A stretch of DNA of 64,000 bases from Streptomyces sp. NBS 14/10. Its GTDB lineage: Bacteria; Actinomycetota; Actinomycetes; Streptomycetales; Streptomycetaceae. A program made the position numbers and the translations under genes. The stretch covers positions 189,839 through 253,838 of the forward strand of contig NZ_NCSM01000007.1 in NCBI RefSeq assembly GCF_002224125.1. The letters are read 5' to 3'. The notes beneath the pieces are model-generated. The model searched no databases. It saw nothing but the letters and a program-made list of their open reading frames with translations, and was not told where the DNA came from. Below, one piece after another: positions 16,213 through 24,037 of the stretch (positions within the stretch are counted from its first letter, which is position 1; each line of letters starts with the position of its first letter).

Positions 16213-16443
16213 CTACTCGTCCGGGGGGAATACCTGCTCGCCGCCGATGAGCCGGATGGCGATCGCCTCGACCGGGCACCCCTCGGCCGCCGCCAGCACC
16301 GCCTCCGACGCGTCCGTCTCCGCCACGACCGGATGCGACTGCCGGGCCCCGTCGAGCCGGAACCCGCCGGGCGCTGCGCTCACACACAGCCCCGAGCCGA
16401 TGCAGACGTCGCGGTCCACCTCGACATGCCAGCGGTCGCCCAT
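16213..16443 (-). CDS. 3Fe-4S type ferredoxin (P450 redox partner type)
   Basis: The 76-residue protein starts at ATG 16443, sharing its A with the stop of the aldehyde dehydrogenase gene (TGATG). Cluster ligands fit the single-cluster pattern C-x5-C...C-P: CIGSGLC near residue 14 and EGCPVEAI near residue 57. The middle position of the first motif is Gly rather than Cys, which favours a 3Fe-4S cluster. Such ferredoxins feed electrons to cytochromes P450. Two P450 genes follow at 19.5-22.1 kb and a CYP125 gene lies at 42.5 kb; because it shares a KstR-type operator, CYP125 is a plausible client. Confidence 0.88.
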   Translation of the reverse strand: MGDRWHVEVDRDVCIGSGLCVSAAPGGFRLDGARQSHPVVAETDASEAVLAAAEGCPVEAIAIRLIGGEQVFPPDE

Positions 16444-17909
16444 CAGCCCTGCTCCCCGTCCCAGCCCTGGGGCAGATGGATCATCTTGTGCTCCAGGAAC
16501 GAGGAGAAGCCCTCGGGCCCGAACTCCCGCCCCAGACCGGAGTTCTTGTAGCCGCCGAACGGCCCGAGCATGTCGAGGCTGAAGGTGTTGACGGAGTACG
16601 TACCGGTGCGGATCCGCCGCGCGATCTCGATGCCGCGCGCCACGTCCGCGGTCCACACACTGCCGGACAGGCCGTAGTCGGAGTCGTCGGCGATGCGTAC
16701 CGCCTCCTCCTCGTCCCCGTACGGCAGCAGGCAGATCACCGGACCGAAGATCTCCTCGCGGGCGATGCGCATGCCGTTGTCGACGTCGCCGAACAGCGTC
16801 GGCTCGACGTACCAGCCCTTCTCCTGGGCCGCCGGGCGCCCGCCGCCCGTCAGCACCTTCGCGCCCTCCCGCTGCCCGGTGGCGATGTAGTCGAGCGACC
16901 GCTGCTGCTGGCGCCGCGCCACCAGCGGGCCGACCTGGGTCGCGGGGTCCAGCGGGTCGCCGACGACCAGGGCCGAGGCGGCGGCCGCGAAGCGGTCGGC
17001 GATCTCGTCGTAGTGGCCGCGCGGGGCGAGGATACGGGTCTGGGCGACGCACGCCTGCCCGTTGTTCATCCACGCGTTGGGCACGATCCCGGCGACCGCC
17101 GCGTCCAGGTCGGCGTCCGGCAGGATCACCGCGGCGGACTTCCCGCCCAGCTCCAGCGTCACCCGGGTCAGATTGCGCGAGGCGACCTCCATGACCCGCT
17201 TGCCGCCCGCGACCGAGCCGGTGAAGGAAACCTTGTCCACACCCGGGTGCCCGACCAGGTACTCGCTGACCTCGCGGTCCGCCGGGAGGATCGACAGCAC
17301 CCCCTCCGGCAGCCCGGCCTCGGCGACGATCTCCGCCAGGATGTAGGAGTCCAGCGGGGTCTCGGGCGACGGCTTGAGGATCACCGAACACCCGGCCAGC
17401 AGCGCGGGCGCCAGCTTCGCCGCCGCCGTGAACTGCGGTACGTTCCACGGCACCACCGCCGCGACCACCCCGACCGGCTCGCGCCGCACCAGCAGCGGCC
17501 CCAGGACCCCGGCCCGCCGCTCCTCGAAGACGAAGCCGCGCGCCACCGTGATCGCGGAGTCCCACACCATCAGCGCGCCGAGCGCCTGGCCCAGCACGCT
17601 CCAGGAGTACGGAGAGCCGTTCTGCGCGCTGATGGCCTTGGCGATCTCCTCGTGGCGGACGGCGACGGCGTCCTTGATACGGGTGACGACCGCGATCCGT
17701 TCCTCCAGCGACGCCCGGGCCCAGGGCCCCCGCTCGAAGGCGGTGCGCGCCGCCGCGACCGCCCGGTCCACGTCCCCGCGCGAGGCGTGCGGCACCCGCC
17801 CGATGACCGCCTCGGTGTGCGGCGAGACGACCTCGATCACATCCGTGCCGGCCGGATCGGCCAACGCGCCGCCGATGAAGAGCTGTCCGTGCTCGATGAG
17901 GTCGCTCAT
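16443..17909 (-). CDS. Aldehyde dehydrogenase family protein
   Basis: The 488-residue protein starts at ATG 17909 (GGGAGG seven bases upstream). The start upstream in the open frame is shadow of the divergent gene. It carries the NAD(P)-dependent ALDH core: oxyanion asparagine in VPWNVPQF, FTGSVAGGKRV, the general-base Glu in VTLELGGKSAAV and the nucleophilic Cys in NNGQACVAQTRI. It should oxidise an aldehyde to the acid in the cytoplasm. It is coupled to the ferredoxin gene. A KstR-like dyad 64 bp upstream suggests induction with the sterol/lipid genes, where an ALDH could act after CYP125 on a C26 aldehyde. Confidence 0.9.
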   Translation of the reverse strand: MSDLIEHGQLFIGGALADPAGTDVIEVVSPHTEAVIGRVPHASRGDVDRAVAAARTAFERGPWARASLEERIAVVTRIKDAVAVRHEEIAKAISAQNGSPYSWSVLGQALGALMVWDSAITVARGFVFEERRAGVLGPLLVRREPVGVVAAVVPWNVPQFTAAAKLAPALLAGCSVILKPSPETPLDSYILAEIVAEAGLPEGVLSILPADREVSEYLVGHPGVDKVSFTGSVAGGKRVMEVASRNLTRVTLELGGKSAAVILPDADLDAAVAGIVPNAWMNNGQACVAQTRILAPRGHYDEIADRFAAAASALVVGDPLDPATQVGPLVARRQQQRSLDYIATGQREGAKVLTGGGRPAAQEKGWYVEPTLFGDVDNGMRIAREEIFGPVICLLPYGDEEEAVRIADDSDYGLSGSVWTADVARGIEIARRIRTGTYSVNTFSLDMLGPFGGYKNSGLGREFGPEGFSSFLEHKMIHLPQGWDGEQG

Positions 17910-17972
17910 CGTCGAGCCTCCCGCCGCTCGTCTGGATCTGACGCCGATCTGATGCTGATCTGACGCTGCATC

Positions 17973-17991
17973 AGAACTGATACCAGTTCTA
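17973..17991. promoter_or_regulatory. KstR-like operator between ALDH and MBL genes
   Basis: AGAACTG (17973-17979) and CAGTTCT (17984-17990) are perfect inverted repeats with a 4-bp spacer. The overlapping core TGATACCAGTTCTA (17978-17991) fits TnnTACnnGTTnnA, one step from the KstR consensus. It can serve both divergent genes. Confidence 0.6.
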
Positions 17992-18056
17992 GTTATAGTG
18001 GGCAATGCTTGCGATGCTTGCGTTGCTCGCAGCAGCGGCCTGGAGAGGGGGCGTCC

Positions 18057-19262
18057 ATGACGGGGGCAGAGGCGGCGGGACCAACAGGAGCGACAGCAGA
18101 GGTGACGGACCACGGTGGCGGGGTGTGGAGCATCCCGGTCCCCATCCCGGACAACCCCCTCGGCCACACCCTCGTCCACCTCCTGGACACCGACCGCGGC
18201 CCGGTCCTCGTCGACACCGGCTGGGACGACCCGACGGCCTGGGACACCCTCACCGCCGGCCTCGCCGCCTGCGGCACCTCGGTGTCCGACGTCCACGGCG
18301 TGCTCATCACCCACCACCACCCCGACCACCACGGGCTGTCCGCCCAGGTGCGCGAGGCCTCCGGCGCGTGGATCGCCATGCACGCCGCCGACGCCGAGGT
18401 CGTACGCCGCACCCGCGAGGCCGAGCCCACCCGCTGGCTCGACTACCTCGCCGTAAAGCTCGCCGCCGCCGGAGCCCCCGAGGAACACCTCGCCCCGCTG
18501 CGCGCCGCCCGCGCGGCGGGCCACACCTCCTCCTCCCGCTCAGTCTCGGCGCGCTCCAACGCGCGAGCTTCCCTCGTCACTGCTCGCTCCTCCGTCGCTG
18601 CGCGGCTCCTCAGTCCAGCCCGCGCAGCGCGCCAAGACACGCTCATGGCCGCCCTCCCCGGCAGGCGCGCCGCCCAGCCCGACCGCCACATCACCCCCGG
18701 GGAACTCCTCGATCTGGCCGGCCGCCGGCTGCGCGCCATCTGGACCCCGGGCCACACCCCCGGCCATGTCTGTCTGCACCTCGAAGAGGCCCATCCGGCG
18801 GCCGGCGAGGGCCTGCCCGGCCATGGCCGACTGTTCTCAGGCGACCATCTGCTCCCCGAGATCAGCCCGCATATCGGCCTGTACGAGGACCCCGACGACA
18901 CCACCGTCACCGACCCTCTCGGCGACTACCTGGACTCCCTCGAACGCATCGCCGCCCTCGACCCGGCCGAAGTGCTCCCCGCCCATCAGTACGCCTTCAC
19001 CGACGCCCCGGGCCGGGTCCGGGCCCTGCTGCGCCATCACGAGGAGCGCCTGGCCGGGCTGCGCGCCCTGCTGCTCGGAGCGCGGCTGACGCCCTGGCAG
19101 TTGGCCGAGGCCATGGAGTGGAACCGCCCCTGGGCCGAGATCCCGTACGGATCGCGCAACATCGCGGTCTCGGAGGCCGAGGCGCATCTGCGCCGCCTGG
19201 TGAAGCAGGGCCGGGCGGAGCCGGTGCCGGGCACGGACCCGGTGGCGTACCAGGCGGTGTGA
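18057..19262 (+). CDS. Metallo-beta-lactamase-fold hydrolase with an internal insertion
   Basis: The ATG at 18057 follows GGAGAGGGGG. The 401-residue protein has the MBL zinc motif HHHPDHHG at 86-93, a later GHTPGHVCLH strand (about 240) and a third region GDHLLPEIS (about 262), fitting the glyoxalase II-like branch with a C-terminal winged-helix tail. Residues about 157-192 are a Ser/Ala/Arg-rich stretch with no family counterpart, best explained as an inserted short repeat. A thioesterase or lactonase role in lipid breakdown is possible because of the shared KstR-like operator. The last 19 bp, including the stop, are duplicated downstream. Confidence 0.8.
   Translation: MTGAEAAGPTGATAEVTDHGGGVWSIPVPIPDNPLGHTLVHLLDTDRGPVLVDTGWDDPTAWDTLTAGLAACGTSVSDVHGVLITHHHPDHHGLSAQVREASGAWIAMHAADAEVVRRTREAEPTRWLDYLAVKLAAAGAPEEHLAPLRAARAAGHTSSSRSVSARSNARASLVTARSSVAARLLSPARAARQDTLMAALPGRRAAQPDRHITPGELLDLAGRRLRAIWTPGHTPGHVCLHLEEAHPAAGEGLPGHGRLFSGDHLLPEISPHIGLYEDPDDTTVTDPLGDYLDSLERIAALDPAEVLPAHQYAFTDAPGRVRALLRHHEERLAGLRALLLGARLTPWQLAEAMEWNRPWAEIPYGSRNIAVSEAEAHLRRLVKQGRAEPVPGTDPVAYQAV
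18525..18632. repeat. Putative in-frame insertion of a short dispersed element
   Basis: About 108 bp inside the MBL gene encode a Ser/Ala/Arg-rich run that interrupts the domain between the second and third zinc-ligand regions. The length is a multiple of three, so the frame is kept. The boundaries are estimated by eye from the loss of family-like sequence. Confidence 0.45.
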
Positions 19263-19351
19263 CCGCCGCTCCCGGCCACGGCGCCCCAGCCCGCACCACC
19301 CCAGCCCGCGCCGCCGACGGCCCCGCCGCGTAGGCGTACCAGGCGGTTTGA
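19244..19351. repeat. Duplicated 3' end of the MBL gene
   Basis: The 19-bp string GGCGTACCAGGCGGTGTGA ends with the MBL stop at 19244-19262. It reappears at 19333-19351 with one change. The copies are 89 bp apart. Confidence 0.85.
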
Positions 19352-19506
19352 GTCTCCCTCAGGGGTGGAGGCACCGGTGATCCACAGCTAGCCTTACCCC
19401 GCCCGGCCGGGCCGTACGGCGTCGTCGCCGTACGGGATCGAGCCGCGCCCACCCCCGCCATGACGCTGTCATGCCCTGTTCGTCCCAGCACCATCCAGGA
19501 GTACGT

Positions 19507-20964
19507 GTGCCGACCTCCACCCCTGACTCCGGTCCGACCCCGCCCCCCGGCTGCCCCGCCCACACCGGGCAGGGCCGGGCACCGGGGCTCCCCGAGTCGC
19601 TGTACGGCGCCGAGTTCGCCGAAAACCCGTCCGCCGTCTACGCCCGGCTGCGCGCGTACGGGCCCGTCGCGCCCGTGGAGATCTCCCCCGGCGTCCACGC
19701 CTCGCTGGTCACCAGCTACTCCACCGCCCTGGAGGTCATGCGCAACACCGAGACCTTCCCCAGGGACCCGCGCCGCTGGGAAGCGCTCAACAACGGCACG
19801 GTCCCCATGGACAGCCCCGTCGTGCCGATGATGATGTACCGGCCCAACCCCATGTACACCGACGGCGAGGAGCACGACCGGTACCGCGGCGCGGTCTCCG
19901 ACACCCTCAACCGGCTGAACCCGCACGCTCTGCGCACCTACGTCGAAGAGAGCTCCGACCTGCTCATCGACCTCTTCGGCCCCGAGGGCGAGGCCGAACT
20001 GCTCGGCGAGTACTGCGCCCGGCTGCCGCTGCTGGTCTTCAACCAGCTCTTCGGCTGCCCGCCCGAGCTGAGCGAGCCGATGGTCAAGGGCATGGCCTCG
20101 CTGCTGGATGCCAGTGAGGACGCCGTGGAGGCCAACGCCGCCCTCGTCGAAACCCTGCTCACGCTGATCTCCTTGAAGCGGCGCGAGCCCGGGGCGGACA
20201 TCACCTCCTGGCTGCTGGCCCACCCCGCCCGGCTCAACGACGAGGAGATGATCAGTCAGCTGATCCTCCTCCTGGGCGCCGGGGTCGAGCCCGTGAAGAA
20301 CCTGATCTGCAACGCGCTGCGGCTGCTGCTGTCCGACGACCGGTTCGCGGGCGATCTGTCGGGCGGCACCATGCCCATCGACGAGGCGCTCGACGAGGCG
20401 CTGTGGACCGATCCGCCGATCGCCAACTACGCCACCCACTTCCCGGTCCGCGACGTCACCATCGCCGGGCACCGGGTGGGCAAGGGCACCCCCGTCCTCA
20501 TCAGCATGGCCGCCGCCAACAACGATCCGCAGTTGGTCTCCGACCGCCGCGGCAACCGCGCCCATCTGGCGTTCGGCGCGGGCCCGCACGCCTGCCCCGC
20601 GAAGGACCCGGCGCGGATCATCGCCTCCACGGCCGTCGAGAAGCTTCTCGACCGCGTCCCGGACATCGAGTTGGTGGTCGATGCCGCCCAACTCCAGTGG
20701 CGCCCGGGCCCATTTCACCGCGCTTTGGTCGCCCTACCTGTGAGTTTCCCGCCGGTGGCCGCCAAGTACGATGCGACGGGCGCCGCCGCGACCGACCAGA
20801 GCACCGGAGACACCGCATGGAACAGCAGCCCGGATCCCTCGACCACAGCCCCCTTGTCCTCGACCCCCAAGGGCGCGACGTCCACGGGGAGGGAGCCCGG
20901 CTCCGGGAACGGGGCCCAGCGGCCCTGGTGGAACTCCCTGATCACGTGGTGGCGTGGGCGATAA
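19507..20964 (+). CDS. CYP157-like cytochrome P450 lacking the ExxR motif
   Basis: The GTG at 19507 is preceded by AGGAG with five-base spacing. The 485-residue protein shows the heme loop AFGAGPHACPAKDPA with the thiolate Cys. Two normally invariant elements are altered: the K-helix reads DEALW, so the ExxR arginine is Trp, and the I-helix reads GAGVEPVKN without the acid-threonine pair. This is the known hallmark of the CYP157 family, which sits next to CYP154 genes, as here. Catalytic competence is uncertain. The C-terminal 60 residues are Ser/Thr/Pro-rich and overlap the next gene by 148 bp in another frame, an unusually long overlap. Confidence 0.85.
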   Translation: MPTSTPDSGPTPPPGCPAHTGQGRAPGLPESLYGAEFAENPSAVYARLRAYGPVAPVEISPGVHASLVTSYSTALEVMRNTETFPRDPRRWEALNNGTVPMDSPVVPMMMYRPNPMYTDGEEHDRYRGAVSDTLNRLNPHALRTYVEESSDLLIDLFGPEGEAELLGEYCARLPLLVFNQLFGCPPELSEPMVKGMASLLDASEDAVEANAALVETLLTLISLKRREPGADITSWLLAHPARLNDEEMISQLILLLGAGVEPVKNLICNALRLLLSDDRFAGDLSGGTMPIDEALDEALWTDPPIANYATHFPVRDVTIAGHRVGKGTPVLISMAAANNDPQLVSDRRGNRAHLAFGAGPHACPAKDPARIIASTAVEKLLDRVPDIELVVDAAQLQWRPGPFHRALVALPVSFPPVAAKYDATGAAATDQSTGDTAWNSSPDPSTTAPLSSTPKGATSTGREPGSGNGAQRPWWNSLITWWRGR

Positions 20965-22088
20965 CCGACCCCACCCTCCTCAAGCAGCTGGTCACCGACC
21001 CGCGCGTCTCCAAGGACCCCCGGCAGCACTGGCCCAAGTTCATCAACGGTGAGATCCCCGCGACCTGGCCCCTGATCGCCTGGGTCGCGGTGGAGAACAT
21101 GTTCACCGCGTACGGCGCCGACCACACCCGGCTGCGCAGGCTCGTCGCCAAGGCCTTCACCGGCCGCCGCACGTCCGCCCTGCGCCCCCGTATCGAGCAC
21201 CTGGTGTCCCGTTACCTCGACGACCTCGCGGCCCTCGCGGCCGGCGGGCCCGACACCGCGGTCGACCTCAAGGCGGCGTACTGCCACCCGATCCCCATGG
21301 AGGTCATCTGCGAACTGCTCGGTGTCCCCGAGGGCGAGATGCGCGAGCGCGAGCTGGAATTCGTCAGCACCATGTTCCGTACGAACGCGCCGCCCGAGGA
21401 GGCCATCGCCGCCTACCAGGGCCACGAGGCGCTGCTGCACGAACTGGTCGCGCTCAAGCGGCACTCGCCGGGCGACGACATCACCAGCGACCTCATCGCC
21501 GTCCGCGACGAGGACGGTTCGCACCTCAACGAGCAGGAACTCGCCGACACCGTGGGCGTGTTGATCGCCGGAGGGTTCGAGACCACCGTCCAGCTGCTCG
21601 ACAACGCCGTCCACGCCATGCTGACCCACCCCGACCAGCTCGCCCTGGTCCGCTCGGGCCAGGCCTCCTGGGACGATGTGATCGAGGAGACCCTGCGCGC
21701 CCAGCCGCCGGTGGTCAATGTGCCGCTGCGCTACGCCGTCGAGGACATCGAGCTCGAGGGCGTCACCATCAAGCAGGGCGACGCGATCATCCTCTCCCTC
21801 ACCGCCGTCAACCGCCACCCCGAGGTCCACGGCGAGGACTCCGACCGCTTCGACATCACCCGCGCCGTCAAGGAGCACCTGGCCTTCGGCCACGGCGTCC
21901 ATTACTGCCTGGGCGCCCCGCTGGCCCGCCTCGAAGCCCGTATCGCCCTCCCGGCACTCTTCGACCGCTTCCCGGAGCTCCAACTCGCGGTCCCCGCACA
22001 GGATCTCCGCCCCATGCCCACCCTCATCTCCAACGGCCACCAGGCCCTTCCGGTGCGCCTGAGCGGGGAAGCGGAGCTGACGGGCTGA
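20817..22088 (+). CDS. CYP154-like cytochrome P450
   Basis: The 423-residue protein starts at ATG 20817 inside the 3' end of the CYP157-like gene. All P450 hallmarks are present: I-helix LIAGGFETTVQLL, K-helix EETLRAQPP, and heme loop FGHGVHYCLGAPLARLE. CYP154 enzymes hydroxylate steroids, macrolides or aromatic substrates; the substrate here cannot be deduced. Pairing with a CYP157 gene is typical in Streptomyces, often within conservons, but the conservon genes cvnA-D are not present here. The stop lies in an 8-bp triplicate repeat, and a hairpin follows 30 bp later. Confidence 0.88.
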   Translation: MEQQPGSLDHSPLVLDPQGRDVHGEGARLRERGPAALVELPDHVVAWAITDPTLLKQLVTDPRVSKDPRQHWPKFINGEIPATWPLIAWVAVENMFTAYGADHTRLRRLVAKAFTGRRTSALRPRIEHLVSRYLDDLAALAAGGPDTAVDLKAAYCHPIPMEVICELLGVPEGEMRERELEFVSTMFRTNAPPEEAIAAYQGHEALLHELVALKRHSPGDDITSDLIAVRDEDGSHLNEQELADTVGVLIAGGFETTVQLLDNAVHAMLTHPDQLALVRSGQASWDDVIEETLRAQPPVVNVPLRYAVEDIELEGVTIKQGDAIILSLTAVNRHPEVHGEDSDRFDITRAVKEHLAFGHGVHYCLGAPLARLEARIALPALFDRFPELQLAVPAQDLRPMPTLISNGHQALPVRLSGEAELTG

Positions 22089-22097
22089 CGGGCTGAC
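22074..22097. repeat. 8-bp tandem repeat across the CYP154 stop codon
   Basis: Three near-identical 8-bp units with the core GCTGACG follow one another. The TGA at 22086-22088 belongs to the second unit. Confidence 0.7.
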
Positions 22098-22117
22098 AGC
22101 ACGTCCGTGGACGTCGC

Positions 22118-22143
22118 GGCCGTGGCTGTTCACAGCCATGGCC
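22118..22143 (+). terminator. Hairpin downstream of the CYP154 gene
   Basis: GGCCGTGGCTG (22118-22128) pairs with CAGCCATGGCC (22133-22143) with one G-U-type mismatch around a TTCA loop. It lies 29 bp after the stop. Confidence 0.65.
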
Positions 22144-22243
22144 GTCACGGCCCCGGGAAGGCGTGCGGCTCGGACGCGGTTGCGACGCGGTTGCTACGAT
22201 CGCTCCGACGCGAGAGACGCGTGATCACGTCACGAGGAGGTTG

Positions 22244-22300
22244 ATGAATATGGCCGCCGTCGGCCCTCATCGGCATGTCCTCGTCCGGCCCGCGCCGTAG
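22244..22300 (+). CDS. Possible 16- or 18-residue leader peptide upstream of the GNAT gene
   Basis: A very strong ribosome site (GAGGAGG, 22234-22240) precedes ATG 22244 and, at better spacing, in-frame ATG 22250. The frame ends at TAG 22298-22300 after 18 codons (MNMAAVGPHRHVLVRPAP). The stop lies in the loop of a GC hairpin (22285-22315), 46 bp before the acetyltransferase start. This arrangement resembles translational attenuation leaders. No function is known and the call rests on the site and geometry alone. Confidence 0.4.
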   Translation: MNMAAVGPHRHVLVRPAP

Positions 22301-22315
22301 CGGAGCGCGGCCCGG
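22285..22315 (+). promoter_or_regulatory. Hairpin overlapping the leader-peptide stop codon
   Basis: CCGGCCCGCGC (22285-22295) pairs with GCGCGGCCCGG (22305-22315) with one mismatch. A ribosome stalled or terminating at the leader stop would prevent this stem, which could affect expression of the acetyltransferase downstream. Confidence 0.4.
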
Positions 22316-22345
22316 GTCGTTCCAACAACCAGGAGTGACTGACAC

Positions 22346-22861
22346 GTGTCTTCCTCTTTCTCGACGTCTCACGATGATCTGACCACCGACCGCCTCGCCC
22401 TTCAGCGGTGGAGCATCGCCGAGGCCGCCGCGGTCATCGACAACACCAGGTCGGCGTACTGGGCGGACGACTTCCCCGCCGACGGCGACCGGGTGATCGC
22501 GAACCTCTTCGAGCAGCACCCGGACTGGCTCGGCGCCTATGGCCACCGCCTGATCATCGAGCGTGACAGCGGCTTGACGGTGGGCTCGCTCGGCCTGTTC
22601 TGGCCGCCCAGCGACGGCAACCTCGAAATCGGATACGGCATCGTGGCCTCCCGCCGCGGCCGGGGCTACGCCACCGAGGCCACCCGGGCCCTGGCGGAGT
22701 TCGCCCTCACCGCGCCGGATGTCCACACCGTCTCCGCCGCCGTGGAGCTGCCGAACCCGTCGTCCCTCCGTGTGCTGGAGAAGGCGGGCTTCCACCACGT
22801 GGCCACCGAGGAGAACGTGGCCCGGTTCAGGATCACCAAGCCGGACCTCGACCGTCAGTGA
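22346..22861 (+). CDS. GNAT-family N-acetyltransferase
   Basis: The GTG start follows CCAGGAG. The 171-residue protein has the RimJ/RimL-type GNAT layout: LTTDRLALQRW at the N-terminus, a beta-bulge strand LEIGYGIVASRRGRGYATEAT with the acetyl-CoA pyrophosphate loop (R-x-x-G-x-G/A), and the terminal NPSSLRVLEKAGFH motif. It should acetylate an amine on a protein N-terminus, amino acid or drug. The leader-peptide-like frame and hairpin upstream could mean inducible expression. The next gene downstream on the other strand is a broken regulator. Confidence 0.88.
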   Translation: MSSSFSTSHDDLTTDRLALQRWSIAEAAAVIDNTRSAYWADDFPADGDRVIANLFEQHPDWLGAYGHRLIIERDSGLTVGSLGLFWPPSDGNLEIGYGIVASRRGRGYATEATRALAEFALTAPDVHTVSAAVELPNPSSLRVLEKAGFHHVATEENVARFRITKPDLDRQ

Positions 22862-22939
22862 CCCGGTAGGCCGCGGTGAGGCGCGGTGGGGTCGGCGGCA
22901 TGCCGTCGACCCCACCGCGGCCGCGGTCAGCCGGCTCCT

Positions 22940-23178
22940 CGTCGGTGAGCATCAGCGGAGGCATCCGATAGCCGGGGGCGAGCCGGTAGCCGCCGTACCG
23001 GCCGCGCACCGACCGGACTGGGACGTCCAGGTCGATCAGGTGGTCGATGTAGCGCCGGACGGTGCGCTCGTCCACGCCGAGCCGATCGGTCAGGTCGGCG
23101 CCGGTGCGGGTGCCGCCGATCTGAAGGATTTCCAGCAGAACGAGAACGCGGGCGGTCGGTCGGTCGGGGCATGCGCGA
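22940..23178 (-). pseudogene. Broken WYL/YafY-type regulator (HTH part only)
   Basis: The sequence encodes the HTH end of a YafY-like regulator, with DERTVRRYIDHLIDLDVPV, RGRYGGYRLAPGY and MPPLMLTDEE, followed at once by unrelated sequence. The WYL ligand domain is absent. The 5' end is also shifted: starting at MPRPT near 23172, the family-like VLVLLEILQIGG is in another frame, caused by an extra CGGT within a (CGGT)3 run at 23153-23164. Regulators of this type usually lie divergent to an alpha/beta hydrolase, exactly as here, so this is a decayed local regulator. Confidence 0.7.
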
Positions 23179-23195
23179 AATCTCCCGCGTCATAC

Positions 23196-23212
23196 CGGAC
23201 GGATCCTGTCCG
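23196..23212. promoter_or_regulatory. Dyad between broken regulator and hydrolase
   Basis: CGGAC (23196-23200) and GTCCG (23208-23212) flank GGATCCT in an almost complete palindrome. It lies 24 bp upstream of the hydrolase ATG and may be the old operator of the decayed regulator. Confidence 0.4.
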
Positions 23213-23235
23213 CTATCCCTCCTAGCGTGTGGGCC

Positions 23236-23988
23236 ATGGCAACCTACGTACTGCTCCCCGGGCTCTGGCTCGGGGCCTGGGCCTGGCGCCCGGTGACAGC
23301 CGAGCTGCGCCGCCGCGGGCACGACGTCCACCCGCTCAGCCTGACCGGCATGGCCGAGCGCGCGCACCTGGCCCGGCCGGACACCGACCTGGAGACGCAC
23401 ATCACCGATGTGCTCAATCTGATCCGCTACGAGGACCTGCACGATGTGGTGCTGGTCGGGCACAGCTACGCCGGTTCGGTGGTGATCCCGAGCGTGGCGG
23501 ACCGGATGCCGGAACGGATCGCTCAGCTGGTGTTCATCGACAGCGGACCGCTGCCGGACGGGATGTCCCAAGCACAGTTCTCCCCGCCGGAGGACCAGGC
23601 GCGCAACGCCGAACTGGTACGCACGGCGGGGCACGGCTGGCAGCTGCCACCGCCGCCATGGGAGGAGCTGGCCGCCAGGGCGCCCGAGCCGCCCGCGCTC
23701 CCCGACGGCACGTACGAGCGCCTGACCCGGCTTTCGACGCCGCAGCCCTGGGCCACCGTCACCACCCCGGTCCGGCTGACCGGCGCCTGGGAGAAGCTGC
23801 CGCGGCTGCACATACTGTGCAGCTTCGGGATCGAACAGGTCCGCGCGATGGCCGCCACCGTCCCCGCCTTCCGGCACATGGCGGACGACGGCTGGACCCA
23901 CCGGGACCTGCCCGGCTGGCACTGGCCGATGTTCGACCAGCCCGGCGAGCTGGCGGAGATCCTGAACGAGGCTGCCGAGGCGCACTGA
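23236..23988 (+). CDS. Alpha/beta hydrolase
   Basis: The 250-residue protein starts at ATG 23236; GTG 23227 is an alternative. It has the fold's opening strand YVLLPGLWLGAWAW with the oxyanion region, the nucleophile elbow VLVGHSYAGSV with Ser77, and the catalytic His in the C-terminal LPGWHWPMFDQP region. It resembles the salicylate esterase/EstC-like branch (pfam Abhydrolase_6). Substrate is unknown. It is transcribed divergently from the broken YafY-type regulator, so its control may have been lost or relaxed. Confidence 0.85.
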   Translation: MATYVLLPGLWLGAWAWRPVTAELRRRGHDVHPLSLTGMAERAHLARPDTDLETHITDVLNLIRYEDLHDVVLVGHSYAGSVVIPSVADRMPERIAQLVFIDSGPLPDGMSQAQFSPPEDQARNAELVRTAGHGWQLPPPPWEELAARAPEPPALPDGTYERLTRLSTPQPWATVTTPVRLTGAWEKLPRLHILCSFGIEQVRAMAATVPAFRHMADDGWTHRDLPGWHWPMFDQPGELAEILNEAAEAH

Positions 23989-24037
23989 AGCGCGGAGGCG
24001 GCCGTACGCCGGGACGGTGGGCGGTAGCGTTCGCGCC

